This document shows, piece by piece, positions 35,210 through 43,962 of a DNA stretch of 64,000 nucleotides; position 1 is the first letter of the stretch; each line of letters begins with the position of its first letter. The stretch is from positions 1-64,000 of the forward strand of contig NZ_JAMWYS010000028.1 of NCBI RefSeq assembly GCF_023914155.1. Reading direction: 5' to 3'. Source of the DNA: Solitalea agri (lineage in GTDB: Bacteria; Bacteroidota; Bacteroidia; Sphingobacteriales; Sphingobacteriaceae). The notes beneath the pieces are model-generated. The model saw only the letters and a list, made by a program, of their open reading frames with translations. It was not told the origin of the DNA and did not search any database. Position numbers and translations under genes: made by a program.

Positions 35210-36544
35210 TTATCGTCTCGCTCTTGGCATGTTTCGCATCATTTTGGCTGCTTGGCCCGGATCTGCGAAAACCTTCATCATTTTACGCATATCCTCAAAC
35301 TGTTTTAACAGCTTGTTTACTTCGGTAATATTAGTTCCACTACCATCGGCGATCCTATTCCTACGGCTACCACTTATTAATTCAGGGTTTTCGCGTTCTA
35401 ATGGAGTCATCGACTGGATGATGGCTTCAATATGCTTGAAGGCGTCGTCGTCAATATCAACATCTTTAATAGCTTTTCCTACTCCCGGAATCATACCCAT
35501 CAAATCTTTAATGTTACCCATTTTCTTGATCTGATTAAGCTGAGAAAGGAAGTCGTTAAAGTCGAATTTATTTTTACGGATCTTCTTTTGAAGTTCAGCG
35601 GCTTGTTTCTCGTCAAATTGTTGTTGAGCACGTTCAACAAGTGAAACCACGTCACCCATGCCCAAAATCCGCGAAGCCATACGATCTGGATAGAACACAT
35701 CGATTGCGTCCATCTTCTCGCCAGTACCAATAAACTTGATTGGCTTATTAACTACTGATTTGATTGAAAGTGCGGCACCTCCGCGAGTATCACCATCAAG
35801 TTTGGTTAATACAACACCGGTAAAGTCAAGACGATCGTTAAATGCCTTAGCAGTATTCACGGCATCCTGACCAGTCATCGAGTCGACTACAAATAAGATC
35901 TCGTGTGGTTTGGTAGCATCTTTAACCTCGGCAATTTCGTTCATCATCTGCTCATCAATCGCCAAACGACCAGCGGTATCGATGATTACTACGTTGCAGC
36001 CCGCTGCCTTTGCTTGTGCAATACCAGCTTCGGAAATTTTAACCGGGTTTTTTGATTCGTAATCTGTATGAACAGGAACCCCGATTTGATCGGAAAGAAC
36101 CTTCAACTGGTCAATTGCCGCAGGACGGTAAACGTCGGCAGCTACCAGGAAAGGCTTTTTACCTTTTTGAGTTTTTAAGAAGTTGGCCAGTTTTCCGGTA
36201 AAAGTTGTTTTACCGGCACCATTCAAACCTGCAATAAGTATAATTGATGGGTTTTGTTTCAGGTCGAGTTCCGAAACGTTTCCGCCCATTAATTCTACTA
36301 ATTCGTCATTAACCACTTTGATCATTAACTGACCTGGAGAAACGGAGGTAAGCACATTCATGCCTAAAGCCTTTTCTTTTACATTGTCAGTAAAAACTTT
36401 AGCGGTTTTATAGTTTACGTCGGCATCAAGAAGTGCTTTGCGAACTTCTTTAACGGTTTCAGCCACGTTAATTTCGGAAATACTGCCGTGGCCCTTCAGG
36501 ACTTTAAACGCCCTGTCGAGCTTATCGGATAAATTATCAAACAT
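35210..36544 (-). CDS. ffh: Signal recognition particle protein Ffh
   Basis: 444 aa. N domain 1-90; the GTPase G domain has GLNGAGKTTFTGKLA (G1, about 107), DTAGR (G3), TKLDGD (G4) and GTGEKMD. The Met-rich M domain (about 300-444, IKKMGNIKDLMGMIPG, FEDMRKMMKVF) binds 4.5S RNA and signal sequences. It directs co-translational membrane insertion. Normal length. The 4.5S RNA gene is not in the window. Confidence 0.97.
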   Translation of the reverse strand: MFDNLSDKLDRAFKVLKGHGSISEINVAETVKEVRKALLDADVNYKTAKVFTDNVKEKALGMNVLTSVSPGQLMIKVVNDELVELMGGNVSELDLKQNPSIILIAGLNGAGKTTFTGKLANFLKTQKGKKPFLVAADVYRPAAIDQLKVLSDQIGVPVHTDYESKNPVKISEAGIAQAKAAGCNVVIIDTAGRLAIDEQMMNEIAEVKDATKPHEILFVVDSMTGQDAVNTAKAFNDRLDFTGVVLTKLDGDTRGGAALSIKSVVNKPIKFIGTGEKMDAIDVFYPDRMASRILGMGDVVSLVERAQQQFDEKQAAELQKKIRKNKFDFNDFLSQLNQIKKMGNIKDLMGMIPGVGKAIKDVDIDDDAFKHIEAIIQSMTPLERENPELISGSRRNRIADGSGTNITEVNKLLKQFEDMRKMMKVFADPGQAAKMMRNMPRARR

Positions 36545-36762
36545 ATTTTGCTAAGAATCTGATTTCAAGGGCTGCAAAGTTAATATTTTTTATGACAAGT
36601 GGTGTTGTTTTTAACTAGTGGAGAATGAGGCTTGAGCCAATAAAAACGATAGGAGGAATAGAGAATGGTATTTAGAAAAAAGAGCAGTGTGTTTGTATTG
36701 GCTGCAGCTATCTTTTTTCGTGTTTTTTTGTGCACATTTACTGTTTATATAATCTCTTCTAT

Positions 36763-37518
36763 ATGAAATTTCTACGTTTGATTACTTTCCTTTTTGCTAT
36801 TTCCTTTTCATTGACGTCATGTTATGATGCGGTTCAAAAAATTCAGTTTAAAGAGAATGGTGGTGGTAACATGTCTTACAGCATCGACTTTAGTAAAGGC
36901 CTTTCAATGATGAAAGCATTCATCCCTGATTCAATCCAACAATCTCCTGATTTTTCAAAGAAAATAGATACTTCTTTTACGCTTATTGAAGTTATGCCGG
37001 ATAGTTTGAAAAAAACCAAAAGCAAAGAAACCCTTCAGATGCTGTCTGCAACGCGGTTAAATATGCAAATGGATATGGTAAATAATCAGTTTAAAGTAGA
37101 GTTTAATGGTGCTTCTAATAGCGAAGCAGATCTTCGCTATCGATTGCAAAACTTTGACAAGGAGCTTTCGGTTGGGGATAATTTTCCCGGAGGGAATAAA
37201 GATCTGGCAGGAGGAGCCTCGTCGGGACTAAGTACTGATTATTTTATTTATGAATACAAGAAAGGCTATTTTAAAAGAATCGTTGACACAGCAGCTTTTA
37301 ATAAAAGCTTAGCGCAAAATGCTGCGATCTATGAGATGATAAAAAGTTCGGGCTTAGACGCAAATTTTGTGTTGGAATTAATGTTCCCTAAGTCAGTTAA
37401 AAAATATAAGTCGGCCTTGCTAACGTTGAGCAATGATAAGAAGGTAGCCACGGTTAAATACTCGATGAAAGATGCGATGAAAAATCCATCAATTATGGAA
37501 GTGGAGGTAGAATACTAA
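36763..37518 (+). CDS. Hypothetical lipoprotein
   Basis: 251 aa from ATG 36763 (MKFLRLITFLFAISFSLTSC, Cys20 anchor); an upstream in-frame start at 36730 would disturb the signal. The body has GNMSYSIDFSKGLSMM early and a C-terminal region ending MEVEVEY. I recognise no catalytic motif. It resembles Bacteroidota lipoproteins of unknown function. Single gene with a strong terminator. Confidence 0.75.
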   Translation: MKFLRLITFLFAISFSLTSCYDAVQKIQFKENGGGNMSYSIDFSKGLSMMKAFIPDSIQQSPDFSKKIDTSFTLIEVMPDSLKKTKSKETLQMLSATRLNMQMDMVNNQFKVEFNGASNSEADLRYRLQNFDKELSVGDNFPGGNKDLAGGASSGLSTDYFIYEYKKGYFKRIVDTAAFNKSLAQNAAIYEMIKSSGLDANFVLELMFPKSVKKYKSALLTLSNDKKVATVKYSMKDAMKNPSIMEVEVEY

Positions 37519-37536
37519 GTGGAGGTATTAAAAAAT

Positions 37537-37571
37537 AAAAAACGCCAGAAAATTTAATTCTGGCGTTTTTT
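37537..37571. terminator. Bidirectional terminator between converging genes
   Basis: AAAAACGCCAGAA pairs with TTCTGGCGTTTTT around AATTTAA; serves the lipoprotein gene and the minus-strand 70-aa gene. Confidence 0.9.
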
Positions 37572-37597
37572 ATTACCTTAATATGATGGATTGAGGC

Positions 37598-37810
37598 TTA
37601 TTCGCCTTTTGGCCAATATAAATAGAAAGCTACAAAGAAAGGTTCGATACCAAACATGGTTAAATAAATCTTTCCTAATGTTTCAATGAAGGAGGTTTGA
37701 GCAGCTTTGTCGCCCATATTGAAAACTGCTAATGCACTGATAAGTAAAACGATGGCAAGAATTAAGTTAAATGTCATCAGTTTTGGTATCAAATTATCTT
37801 TTCTTTTCAT
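37598..37810 (-). CDS. Small two-TM hypothetical protein
   Basis: 70 aa. Helices at about 10-30 and 43-64, ending with WPKGE. No family known to me. It follows a 287-bp AT-rich gap (37811-38097) where I see no gene or clear signal. Confidence 0.6.
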   Translation of the reverse strand: MKRKDNLIPKLMTFNLILAIVLLISALAVFNMGDKAAQTSFIETLGKIYLTMFGIEPFFVAFYLYWPKGE

Positions 37811-38097
37811 CAGAGTATTAATTTCTCTATAACCGGTTTTTAAATAGCTGAGATCAGTTTTTCAGCCTTACGGCCACAAAAATATAAAAAATACCCAAAA
37901 AGTAATTCAAACTAAAAATTTAATATCCTCCTGAATAGACAGGATTAAACAACCTATTTATTCATCCACCTGTAACAATGGTTAAAAATGGTTCTTACCA
38001 GCACAACCAATTTTTGTAATTCCGCTACTACCGCAATTGACCTCATTTTCTTTCAAACTAGTACACACATAACGGGAGTTCGTAGGCAGATATTATA

Positions 38098-38418
38098 CTA
38101 GTTTAACTTTTTAGTTTCTTCTTTTTGTTCGACAAGGATATCATCATGTTTATTGCCAATCAGGTATTTACCTATCCAGGCAATTGTGAATGTTGGAATG
38201 ATATCGGTAGCCGGAAGAAGTTCTTCCAGGAAGTTAAAAGCGCCTCCAATAAGGCCTATTTTCTTTCTGAACAATAAAAAGAAAACCATTGCCGAAAACG
38301 GGGCCCAAACAATATCACCCAATTCACCTAAAATGGGAATGGAATAAGTGCTCATTCCTAAGAAGTCCATGATCAGGCAAATAATAAGATCGGTATATTT
38401 TTTATTGGAGGCTTTCAT
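38098..38418 (-). CDS. Small membrane protein, co-translated with the M1 peptidase
   Basis: 106 aa with two or three hydrophobic segments (10-32, 38-58, 65-88) and the phrase GFLGELGDIVWAPFSAMVF-like IPILGELGDIVWAPFSA. It is a conserved hypothetical membrane protein in Bacteroidota. Its ATG (38418) directly follows the TAA of the upstream peptidase gene, so translation is probably coupled. A charged C-terminal tail ends EQKEETKKLN. Function unknown. Confidence 0.72.
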   Translation of the reverse strand: MKASNKKYTDLIICLIMDFLGMSTYSIPILGELGDIVWAPFSAMVFFLLFRKKIGLIGGAFNFLEELLPATDIIPTFTIAWIGKYLIGNKHDDILVEQKEETKKLN

Positions 38419-40056
38419 TTACAGTTTCTTTACATCGATATAGAACAAGTCTTCTGCCACTTTAATTTTTGATAATCCGCCATCAGGCAATTGTTGCCAT
38501 TCAGGAGTTGGGTTAATAACCTTCCATTTATTGGCTTCATATGAAACCTTAACCGGCATATCAAAACCTGGTACATCAGCTTTCCAACGATAAAGCACTT
38601 TACCGTTTTCTTCTTTTAACTCCAATTTAGGGATGTTAGTATACTTAAGATATTGATAGAATATTTTGGTCAGATCTTTTCCTGATCTTTTATTGAAATA
38701 GTTAATAATGTCATCGGTTGTTACTGTTTGATGCTTGAATTTGGTTTGAATGCCTTTTACAATTACAAAGAAAGTTTCATCGCCCAAAATGCTCCTCAGC
38801 GTATGAAGCATTAAACCGCCTTTATAATACATGTCACCTGAGCCTTCTTCATTTACACCATAGGGACCGATAATAGGCTTGTCGTTAGCTACTTTATTTT
38901 TATAGCCATTCTCATAGGTCAGGTAATCAGCATAGCCATATTCACACTCCACAAACAAAGCTTCCGAATAGTTGGTGAAGCCCTCATGAATCCACATATC
39001 GGCTATATCTTTTGAGGTTACGCTGTTGCCAAACCACTCATGACCGCTTTCGTGAATGATTATAAAGTCGAATTTATTGCCTACACCGGTTCCGGTAAGG
39101 TCGTTGCCTAAATAGCCGTTTTTGTATTTATTGCCATAAGCAACCGCACTCTGGTGCTCCATGCCCAAGTATGGGGTTTCAATCAGTTTATAGCCATCCT
39201 CATAAAAAGGATATGGGCCGAAACGATTTTCGAAACAAGTAAGCATTGGTTTAACCTGTTTAAACTGCTGTTTGGCTTTATCAACATTTTCGCGAAGAAC
39301 ATAATAGTCAAGGTCAAGACTATTGTGCTTGTCGCTGAAGTGTTCAAACTTGCCGATGTTTACTGTTACATCGTAGTTGTTTATAGGGTTGCTCACAAAC
39401 CAATTGTATTGGGTGAAGCCATTTTTCTGATCAACTACAGAACGCAAACGCCCATTGGAAACATTCATCAGGTCACTTGGAACTGCTATGCTAATCATCA
39501 TGCTGTCGGGTTCGTCGCTTTGATGATCTTTATTGGGCCACCATAAGCTTGCTCCTGTTCCCTGGCATGCGACACCGGCCCAGGTGTCTCCGGCTTTATC
39601 CTTGGTCCAAACAAAACCACCGTCCCAAGGAGCTCTTTTGGCAACAATTGGATTACCCGAATAATAAAAACGAAGTGTTTGAGTGGTTCCTGCAGCTACT
39701 TTTTCAGGGAAATCAATAAATACAGCTCCAAACTCACGGGTATATTTTAGCTCATGGTTGTTCCAAACGATCTTATCCACCTTCATGTTCTGGAAAAGAT
39801 CGACCTGCATTCTTTTAAACTCTTTGACCGTTTTAAAGCGGATGTCATTGTACCCTTCTATTGATTTGGTTGAAGGATCAATTTTAATATCCAGGTGATA
39901 AAATGAAACATCGTAGCAGCTACGTTCCGGGCTAAGTGTACCTCGTAAGGTGTCGGCACGGGTGAAATGTTTATGGTTATCCATTAATTGTGCATTTGCC
40001 CCCAATGCACTGCCGCATAATAATGCAGCCATGAGAAAAGTTTTTTTACAGTTCAT
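38419..40056 (-). CDS. M1-family metallopeptidase, secreted
   Basis: 545 aa. Signal peptide 1-22 (LGANAQ). The N-terminal beta-saddle contains YDVSFYHLDIKIDPSTKSIE. The exopeptidase motif is LGMEHQSAVAYG and the zinc motif HESGHEWFGN with Glu in WIHEGFTNYSEALF. It is shorter than APN-type enzymes and lacks the ERAP1-like C-terminal domain. Predicted periplasmic aminopeptidase. It is preceded 3 bp upstream by the hemerythrin-like gene, suggesting an operon. Confidence 0.93.
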   Translation of the reverse strand: MNCKKTFLMAALLCGSALGANAQLMDNHKHFTRADTLRGTLSPERSCYDVSFYHLDIKIDPSTKSIEGYNDIRFKTVKEFKRMQVDLFQNMKVDKIVWNNHELKYTREFGAVFIDFPEKVAAGTTQTLRFYYSGNPIVAKRAPWDGGFVWTKDKAGDTWAGVACQGTGASLWWPNKDHQSDEPDSMMISIAVPSDLMNVSNGRLRSVVDQKNGFTQYNWFVSNPINNYDVTVNIGKFEHFSDKHNSLDLDYYVLRENVDKAKQQFKQVKPMLTCFENRFGPYPFYEDGYKLIETPYLGMEHQSAVAYGNKYKNGYLGNDLTGTGVGNKFDFIIIHESGHEWFGNSVTSKDIADMWIHEGFTNYSEALFVECEYGYADYLTYENGYKNKVANDKPIIGPYGVNEEGSGDMYYKGGLMLHTLRSILGDETFFVIVKGIQTKFKHQTVTTDDIINYFNKRSGKDLTKIFYQYLKYTNIPKLELKEENGKVLYRWKADVPGFDMPVKVSYEANKWKVINPTPEWQQLPDGGLSKIKVAEDLFYIDVKKL

Positions 40057-40059
40057 TGA

Positions 40060-40503
40060 CTATGGTTTAAAACCTGAAAGTACTTCAGGAGTAAATTTTT
40101 GTTGTATTTGCTGGAAAAGATCCCTTTCCTGTATTCTTATATTGTGAATAAGTAAACGGCTGATTTCGGCCATTAACAGCGCCGTATTCTCTGATTGAGG
40201 AAGTTCTTCAAAAAGCGCAATAATCTTCTCTTGTTCGTTGGAGATCTTATAAATTAATGCATCTACTTCCGAATCATAACCTGAAAAATAGCTGAACACT
40301 TTAAATTGCTCATTTTTGAAGTAAGGCTTTAAACGACCCACATAAAAGTTCAAAGCATATACCTTGCGATCCTCATCCGAAGTCGGCAAGCCTTTATAAA
40401 CCGGTTTCTTTTGACTCATCAGCTGAGCCAGCACCAATATATCATGATGCTTTTGCGAAATGGGTATAAGTGAAGAATGACGTTTTAAGGGTTTATTGCT
40501 CAT
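40060..40503 (-). CDS. Hemerythrin-domain protein
   Basis: 147 aa all-helical. Candidate iron ligands include the His pair in ISQKHHDILVLA, Glu/His further on and the His of LLIHNIRIQERDLF (H-x4-E). Some canonical His positions are replaced (KNEQFKVFSYF where HFxxEE is common), so metal binding is uncertain. Bacterial relatives sense or store O2 or repair Fe-S centres. It lies head to tail with the M1 peptidase. Confidence 0.75.
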   Translation of the reverse strand: MSNKPLKRHSSLIPISQKHHDILVLAQLMSQKKPVYKGLPTSDEDRKVYALNFYVGRLKPYFKNEQFKVFSYFSGYDSEVDALIYKISNEQEKIIALFEELPQSENTALLMAEISRLLIHNIRIQERDLFQQIQQKFTPEVLSGFKP

Positions 40504-40739
40504 CTGAAGAAGGTAAGAATCAGTCTTAACTTAAAGTAGCTAATATTATAAAAAACTTAGGTATTTAACATGTGCATAATATTTACATCAACATCGTTAC
40601 TTTAATCGTGAGAAATATGTGAAAATCATGTTTACTTTTCGGTACTTTGATTGTTTAAATAATGAAATTGCAGGTGTATTCGTTGTTATGAATATTTATT
40701 GCATAGTTTATTAAGTAGAATATCCTAACCCTTAAGAGA

Positions 40740-42833
40740 ATGATAAGAAAATTGATGCTGGATGCCGTTGCGCTTTCGTTTTTAGTTACTTCGTGTTCAG
40801 CAACTCCATCGCACCTTACCACTGACGTTGGCTCAGGCAAGTTTAATTTGCAGCCAGAGCCTAAGCATTTTACGGTGGCAAAAGTTATTACCGGCGCAAT
40901 TGAAGAGTATCACTATAAAAAAGTTAAGCTCGATGATTCGTTGTCGTCACAAATTTTCAGTAAGTATTTAAAAGATCTGGACGGATCAAGAAGCACCTTG
41001 CTTGCTTCAGATGTGAAGGACTTTTCACAATTTAAGTACTCGATTGATGATCAGCTGGAAGGTGGAGACCTTACTGCAGGTTATTACATTTATAATCGCT
41101 ACGCCGACCGATTGAGCCAACGGGTAGACTATGCACTTTCATTGCTTAAAGGAAAAATGAACCTGGATTCTACCGACAGCTATGAGTTGGATCGCGAAAA
41201 GGAACAATGGTTTGCTACAACAACGGATTTGAATAACTATTGGAACAAGCGTGTTCGATATGAATTAATAAGCCAAAAACTAATCAGCAAAGACGAGCAA
41301 AAGGCTTATGATGTCATTAAGAAACGTTATGAAAATCTAAAAGCCACGTTAGAAAAGCTGAAAAGTGAAGATGTGTTTGAAACGTACATGAACGCATTTT
41401 CTTCAACAGTTGAGCCTCATACGGTATACCTTTCTCCTAAATCTTCTGCTGATTTTAAAATTGATATGTCTCGTGCATTAGAGGGCATTGGTGCAACACT
41501 ACGTTCGGAAGATGGTTATACTAAAATTGTTCAACTTTCCAAAGGTGGCCCGGCTGAGAAAAGCAAACAGGTACAACCGAATGATCGCATTATTGCTGTA
41601 GCGCAAGGTAAAGATGGAGAGTTTGAAGACGTTGTAGGTTGGAGAATTGATGATGTGGTTGGTAAGATCCGTGGATCAAAGGGAACCATTGTTCGCTTGC
41701 AGATCATTCCTGCAGGTGCTGATGTTAATTCAACTCCTAAAACTGTTGTGCTGGTACGCGACAAGGTTGTGTTAAGTGATCAACAAGCACAAAGCGAAAT
41801 TAAAACGGTTAACTATAATGGCAAGGTTTATAAGATAGGCGTAATCAGTGTTCCGGCATTTTACATCGACTGGGATGCTATGCGTAAGAAAGATCCTAAT
41901 TATACGTCCACCTCTCGTGATGTGAAGAATGCTTTAATTAAGTTTAAATCTCAAGGAGTTGATGGAGTGGTGATGGATTTAAGAAATAACGGAGGAGGCT
42001 CACTTAAAGAGGCGATTGAACTTACGGGTTTATTTATAAAAACAGGCCCGGTAGTGCAGGTAAGAGAGGCAAATGGAAATGTAAGTGTGAATGAAGATAA
42101 TGATCCTGATATTACTTATGCGGGTCCTCTTACTGTTTTGGTAAACCGCTTTAGTGCATCAGCATCTGAAATTTTCTCGGCAGCTATGCAAGATTATCAG
42201 CGTGGATTAATTATTGGTGAGCAAACTTACGGTAAAGGAACTGTTCAAACAGCCGCAGCCATTAACGAGCTTATCAATAAACCGGACAATCTTGGACAAC
42301 TAAATTTAACGGTTGCCAAATTTTACCGTATAAGTGGTGGAAGTACTCAGCATAAAGGAGTAATTCCCGATGTAACCTTCCCTAGTATGTTCCCTGCTGA
42401 TAAATTTGGCGAAAGCTCAGAACCAACAGCTTTACCTTGGGATCAGATTAAACCAGCAACATATTTCAAGGTAGGAAACCTGGTAAGCTTGAAACCGTCA
42501 TTGGTAGCTGATCATGAGAAACGCATGGTTGCGAGTCCGGAGTATAAGTATTTGCTTGAAGACATAAAGGAATTCGAAACAAATGAAAGCCGAAAAGACG
42601 TTGTGTTGAACATCAATCAGCTTAAAAAGGAACGTGATCAGAAAGAAGAAGAAGACTTAGCAAGATACAATGAGCGCAGAAAAGCACAAGGTCAAAAACC
42701 TGTTGCTAAAGGTGCTGACAAAACTCCGCTGAATAATGACTATGTAAAAGATGAAAGTTTGCAAGTTACAGCCGAGTTGATCGGTAAAACTTCATCTAAT
42801 ACCATTGTAGAAGCAGCGCCTAAGAAATTCTAA
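40740..42833 (+). CDS. prc: Carboxy-terminal processing peptidase (Tsp/Prc, S41)
   Basis: 697 aa with a lipoprotein-like signal (LVTSCSA, Cys19). An N-terminal helical region precedes the PDZ domain (about 235-330, GIGATLRSEDGYTKIVQLSK, GGPAEKS). The S41 core has MDLRNNGGGSLKEAI, nucleophile Ser in FSASASEIFSAAMQDY and the catalytic Lys in GEQTYGKGTVQ, a Ser-Lys dyad. A DUF3340-like C-terminal part follows (about 560-690). It degrades or trims periplasmic proteins from the C-terminus. It ends in a perfect palindrome terminator. Confidence 0.95.
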   Translation: MIRKLMLDAVALSFLVTSCSATPSHLTTDVGSGKFNLQPEPKHFTVAKVITGAIEEYHYKKVKLDDSLSSQIFSKYLKDLDGSRSTLLASDVKDFSQFKYSIDDQLEGGDLTAGYYIYNRYADRLSQRVDYALSLLKGKMNLDSTDSYELDREKEQWFATTTDLNNYWNKRVRYELISQKLISKDEQKAYDVIKKRYENLKATLEKLKSEDVFETYMNAFSSTVEPHTVYLSPKSSADFKIDMSRALEGIGATLRSEDGYTKIVQLSKGGPAEKSKQVQPNDRIIAVAQGKDGEFEDVVGWRIDDVVGKIRGSKGTIVRLQIIPAGADVNSTPKTVVLVRDKVVLSDQQAQSEIKTVNYNGKVYKIGVISVPAFYIDWDAMRKKDPNYTSTSRDVKNALIKFKSQGVDGVVMDLRNNGGGSLKEAIELTGLFIKTGPVVQVREANGNVSVNEDNDPDITYAGPLTVLVNRFSASASEIFSAAMQDYQRGLIIGEQTYGKGTVQTAAAINELINKPDNLGQLNLTVAKFYRISGGSTQHKGVIPDVTFPSMFPADKFGESSEPTALPWDQIKPATYFKVGNLVSLKPSLVADHEKRMVASPEYKYLLEDIKEFETNESRKDVVLNINQLKKERDQKEEEDLARYNERRKAQGQKPVAKGADKTPLNNDYVKDESLQVTAELIGKTSSNTIVEAAPKKF

Positions 42834-42844
42834 GCTGTAAAATT

Positions 42845-42896
42845 TTATAAGGAAAAGGCCTTTCAGAGTTAACTCTGAAAGGCCTTTTCCTTATAA
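42845..42896. terminator. Perfect 52-bp palindrome after prc
   Basis: The sequence from 42845 to 42896 equals its own reverse complement, centred on GTTAAC (42868-42873). Arms begin TTATAAGGAAAAGGCC. As RNA it would form a 26-bp stem, a probable terminator although without a pure U-tract. Confidence 0.85.
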
Positions 42897-43002
42897 TCAA
42901 TCTCTTACTTTTTAGATTTATATTAAAATGGAAGCTCAACCATAATGTTAAAATTTCCGAATATTTGATTTTCTTTGCTCTCCCTGAAATTAAACCAAAC
43001 AA

Positions 43003-43881
43003 ATGGAAGAGATTTTAAAATCACCCATCAATAATAACGAATTAACCGAGTTTATAACGGCCACTGATTATACGGTGAGCGGCAAAGAGTTTTCGATAAA
43101 AATCGATGAAGCAACGGGTTTGTTGGTAACTACTCCCCGTCCGGAGGAATCGGATTTGGGTAAGTATTATGAGAGCAAGGATTATATTTCGCACACAGAT
43201 GGGAATAAAAGTCTATTTGAGAAGGTTTATAATCAGGTTCGAAATTATTCTCTCAAAAAGAAGCTAAAACTGGTAGAGTCAAAACACGCTAAAGCTACCT
43301 TATTGGATATTGGATGCGGAACGGGAGCGTTTCTTCAAACCTGTAAAAATGCCGGTTGGAAGGTTTCGGGAGTTGAACCTGGTGAAAAAGCAAGAACGCT
43401 GGCCCAATTTAAGGTTAATGAAAATATCAGCCCTTCTCTTTTCGATGCTGGTTTAAATGATAAGAAGTTTGATGTAATTACCATGTGGCATGTATTGGAA
43501 CATGTTCCCGATCTTAATCAAACGATCGAAAGATTAAAGCAGTTGCTAACGTCAACAGGGATTCTTATTGTGGCGGTTCCAAATTACAATTCATATGATG
43601 CTTTACATTATGGCCGGTTTTGGGCTGCATATGACGTGCCACGTCATTTATATCATTTCTCCCAACAATCAATTAAGGAGGTTTTTGGCAATCACGGTTT
43701 TGGCTTGACTGAAACAAAACCGATGATCTTCGACTCCTTTTATGTGAGTTTGTTAAGCGAACAATATAAAACCGGAAGGAAAAAGTGGTTTTCAGCGTTT
43801 TTAATGGGCTTAGAATCGAATATTAAAGCCCAGCAAACCGGTGAGTATTCGTCATTAATTTATATCCTTAATCGCAAATGA
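43003..43881 (+). CDS. Class I SAM-dependent methyltransferase, zinc-ribbon-less
   Basis: 292 aa. Residues 1-45 resemble the N-terminal zinc ribbon of a common Bacteroidota methyltransferase group (DYTVSGKEFSIKI, LLVTTPRPEESDLGKYYES), but no Cys remains. The SAM domain has LDIGCGTGAFLQTC (motif I, about 103), SGVEPGEKA and MWHVLEHVPDLN (motif IV). Later DVPRHLYHFSQQSI is typical of the group. The substrate is unknown; family members methylate glycans or small molecules. Confidence 0.88.
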   Translation: MEEILKSPINNNELTEFITATDYTVSGKEFSIKIDEATGLLVTTPRPEESDLGKYYESKDYISHTDGNKSLFEKVYNQVRNYSLKKKLKLVESKHAKATLLDIGCGTGAFLQTCKNAGWKVSGVEPGEKARTLAQFKVNENISPSLFDAGLNDKKFDVITMWHVLEHVPDLNQTIERLKQLLTSTGILIVAVPNYNSYDALHYGRFWAAYDVPRHLYHFSQQSIKEVFGNHGFGLTETKPMIFDSFYVSLLSEQYKTGRKKWFSAFLMGLESNIKAQQTGEYSSLIYILNRK

Positions 43882-43962
43882 AATAACAGCAAGTGAATGT
43901 TCAACTAGCTGTAAATCAATTATAAAATCATTATCTTCATAGAGTATCAACCCTCAGCATCT

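Noticed and set aside
39154-39546. 130-aa plus-strand ORF inside the M1 peptidase gene
   Set aside because: Opposite-strand shadow of conserved coding sequence.
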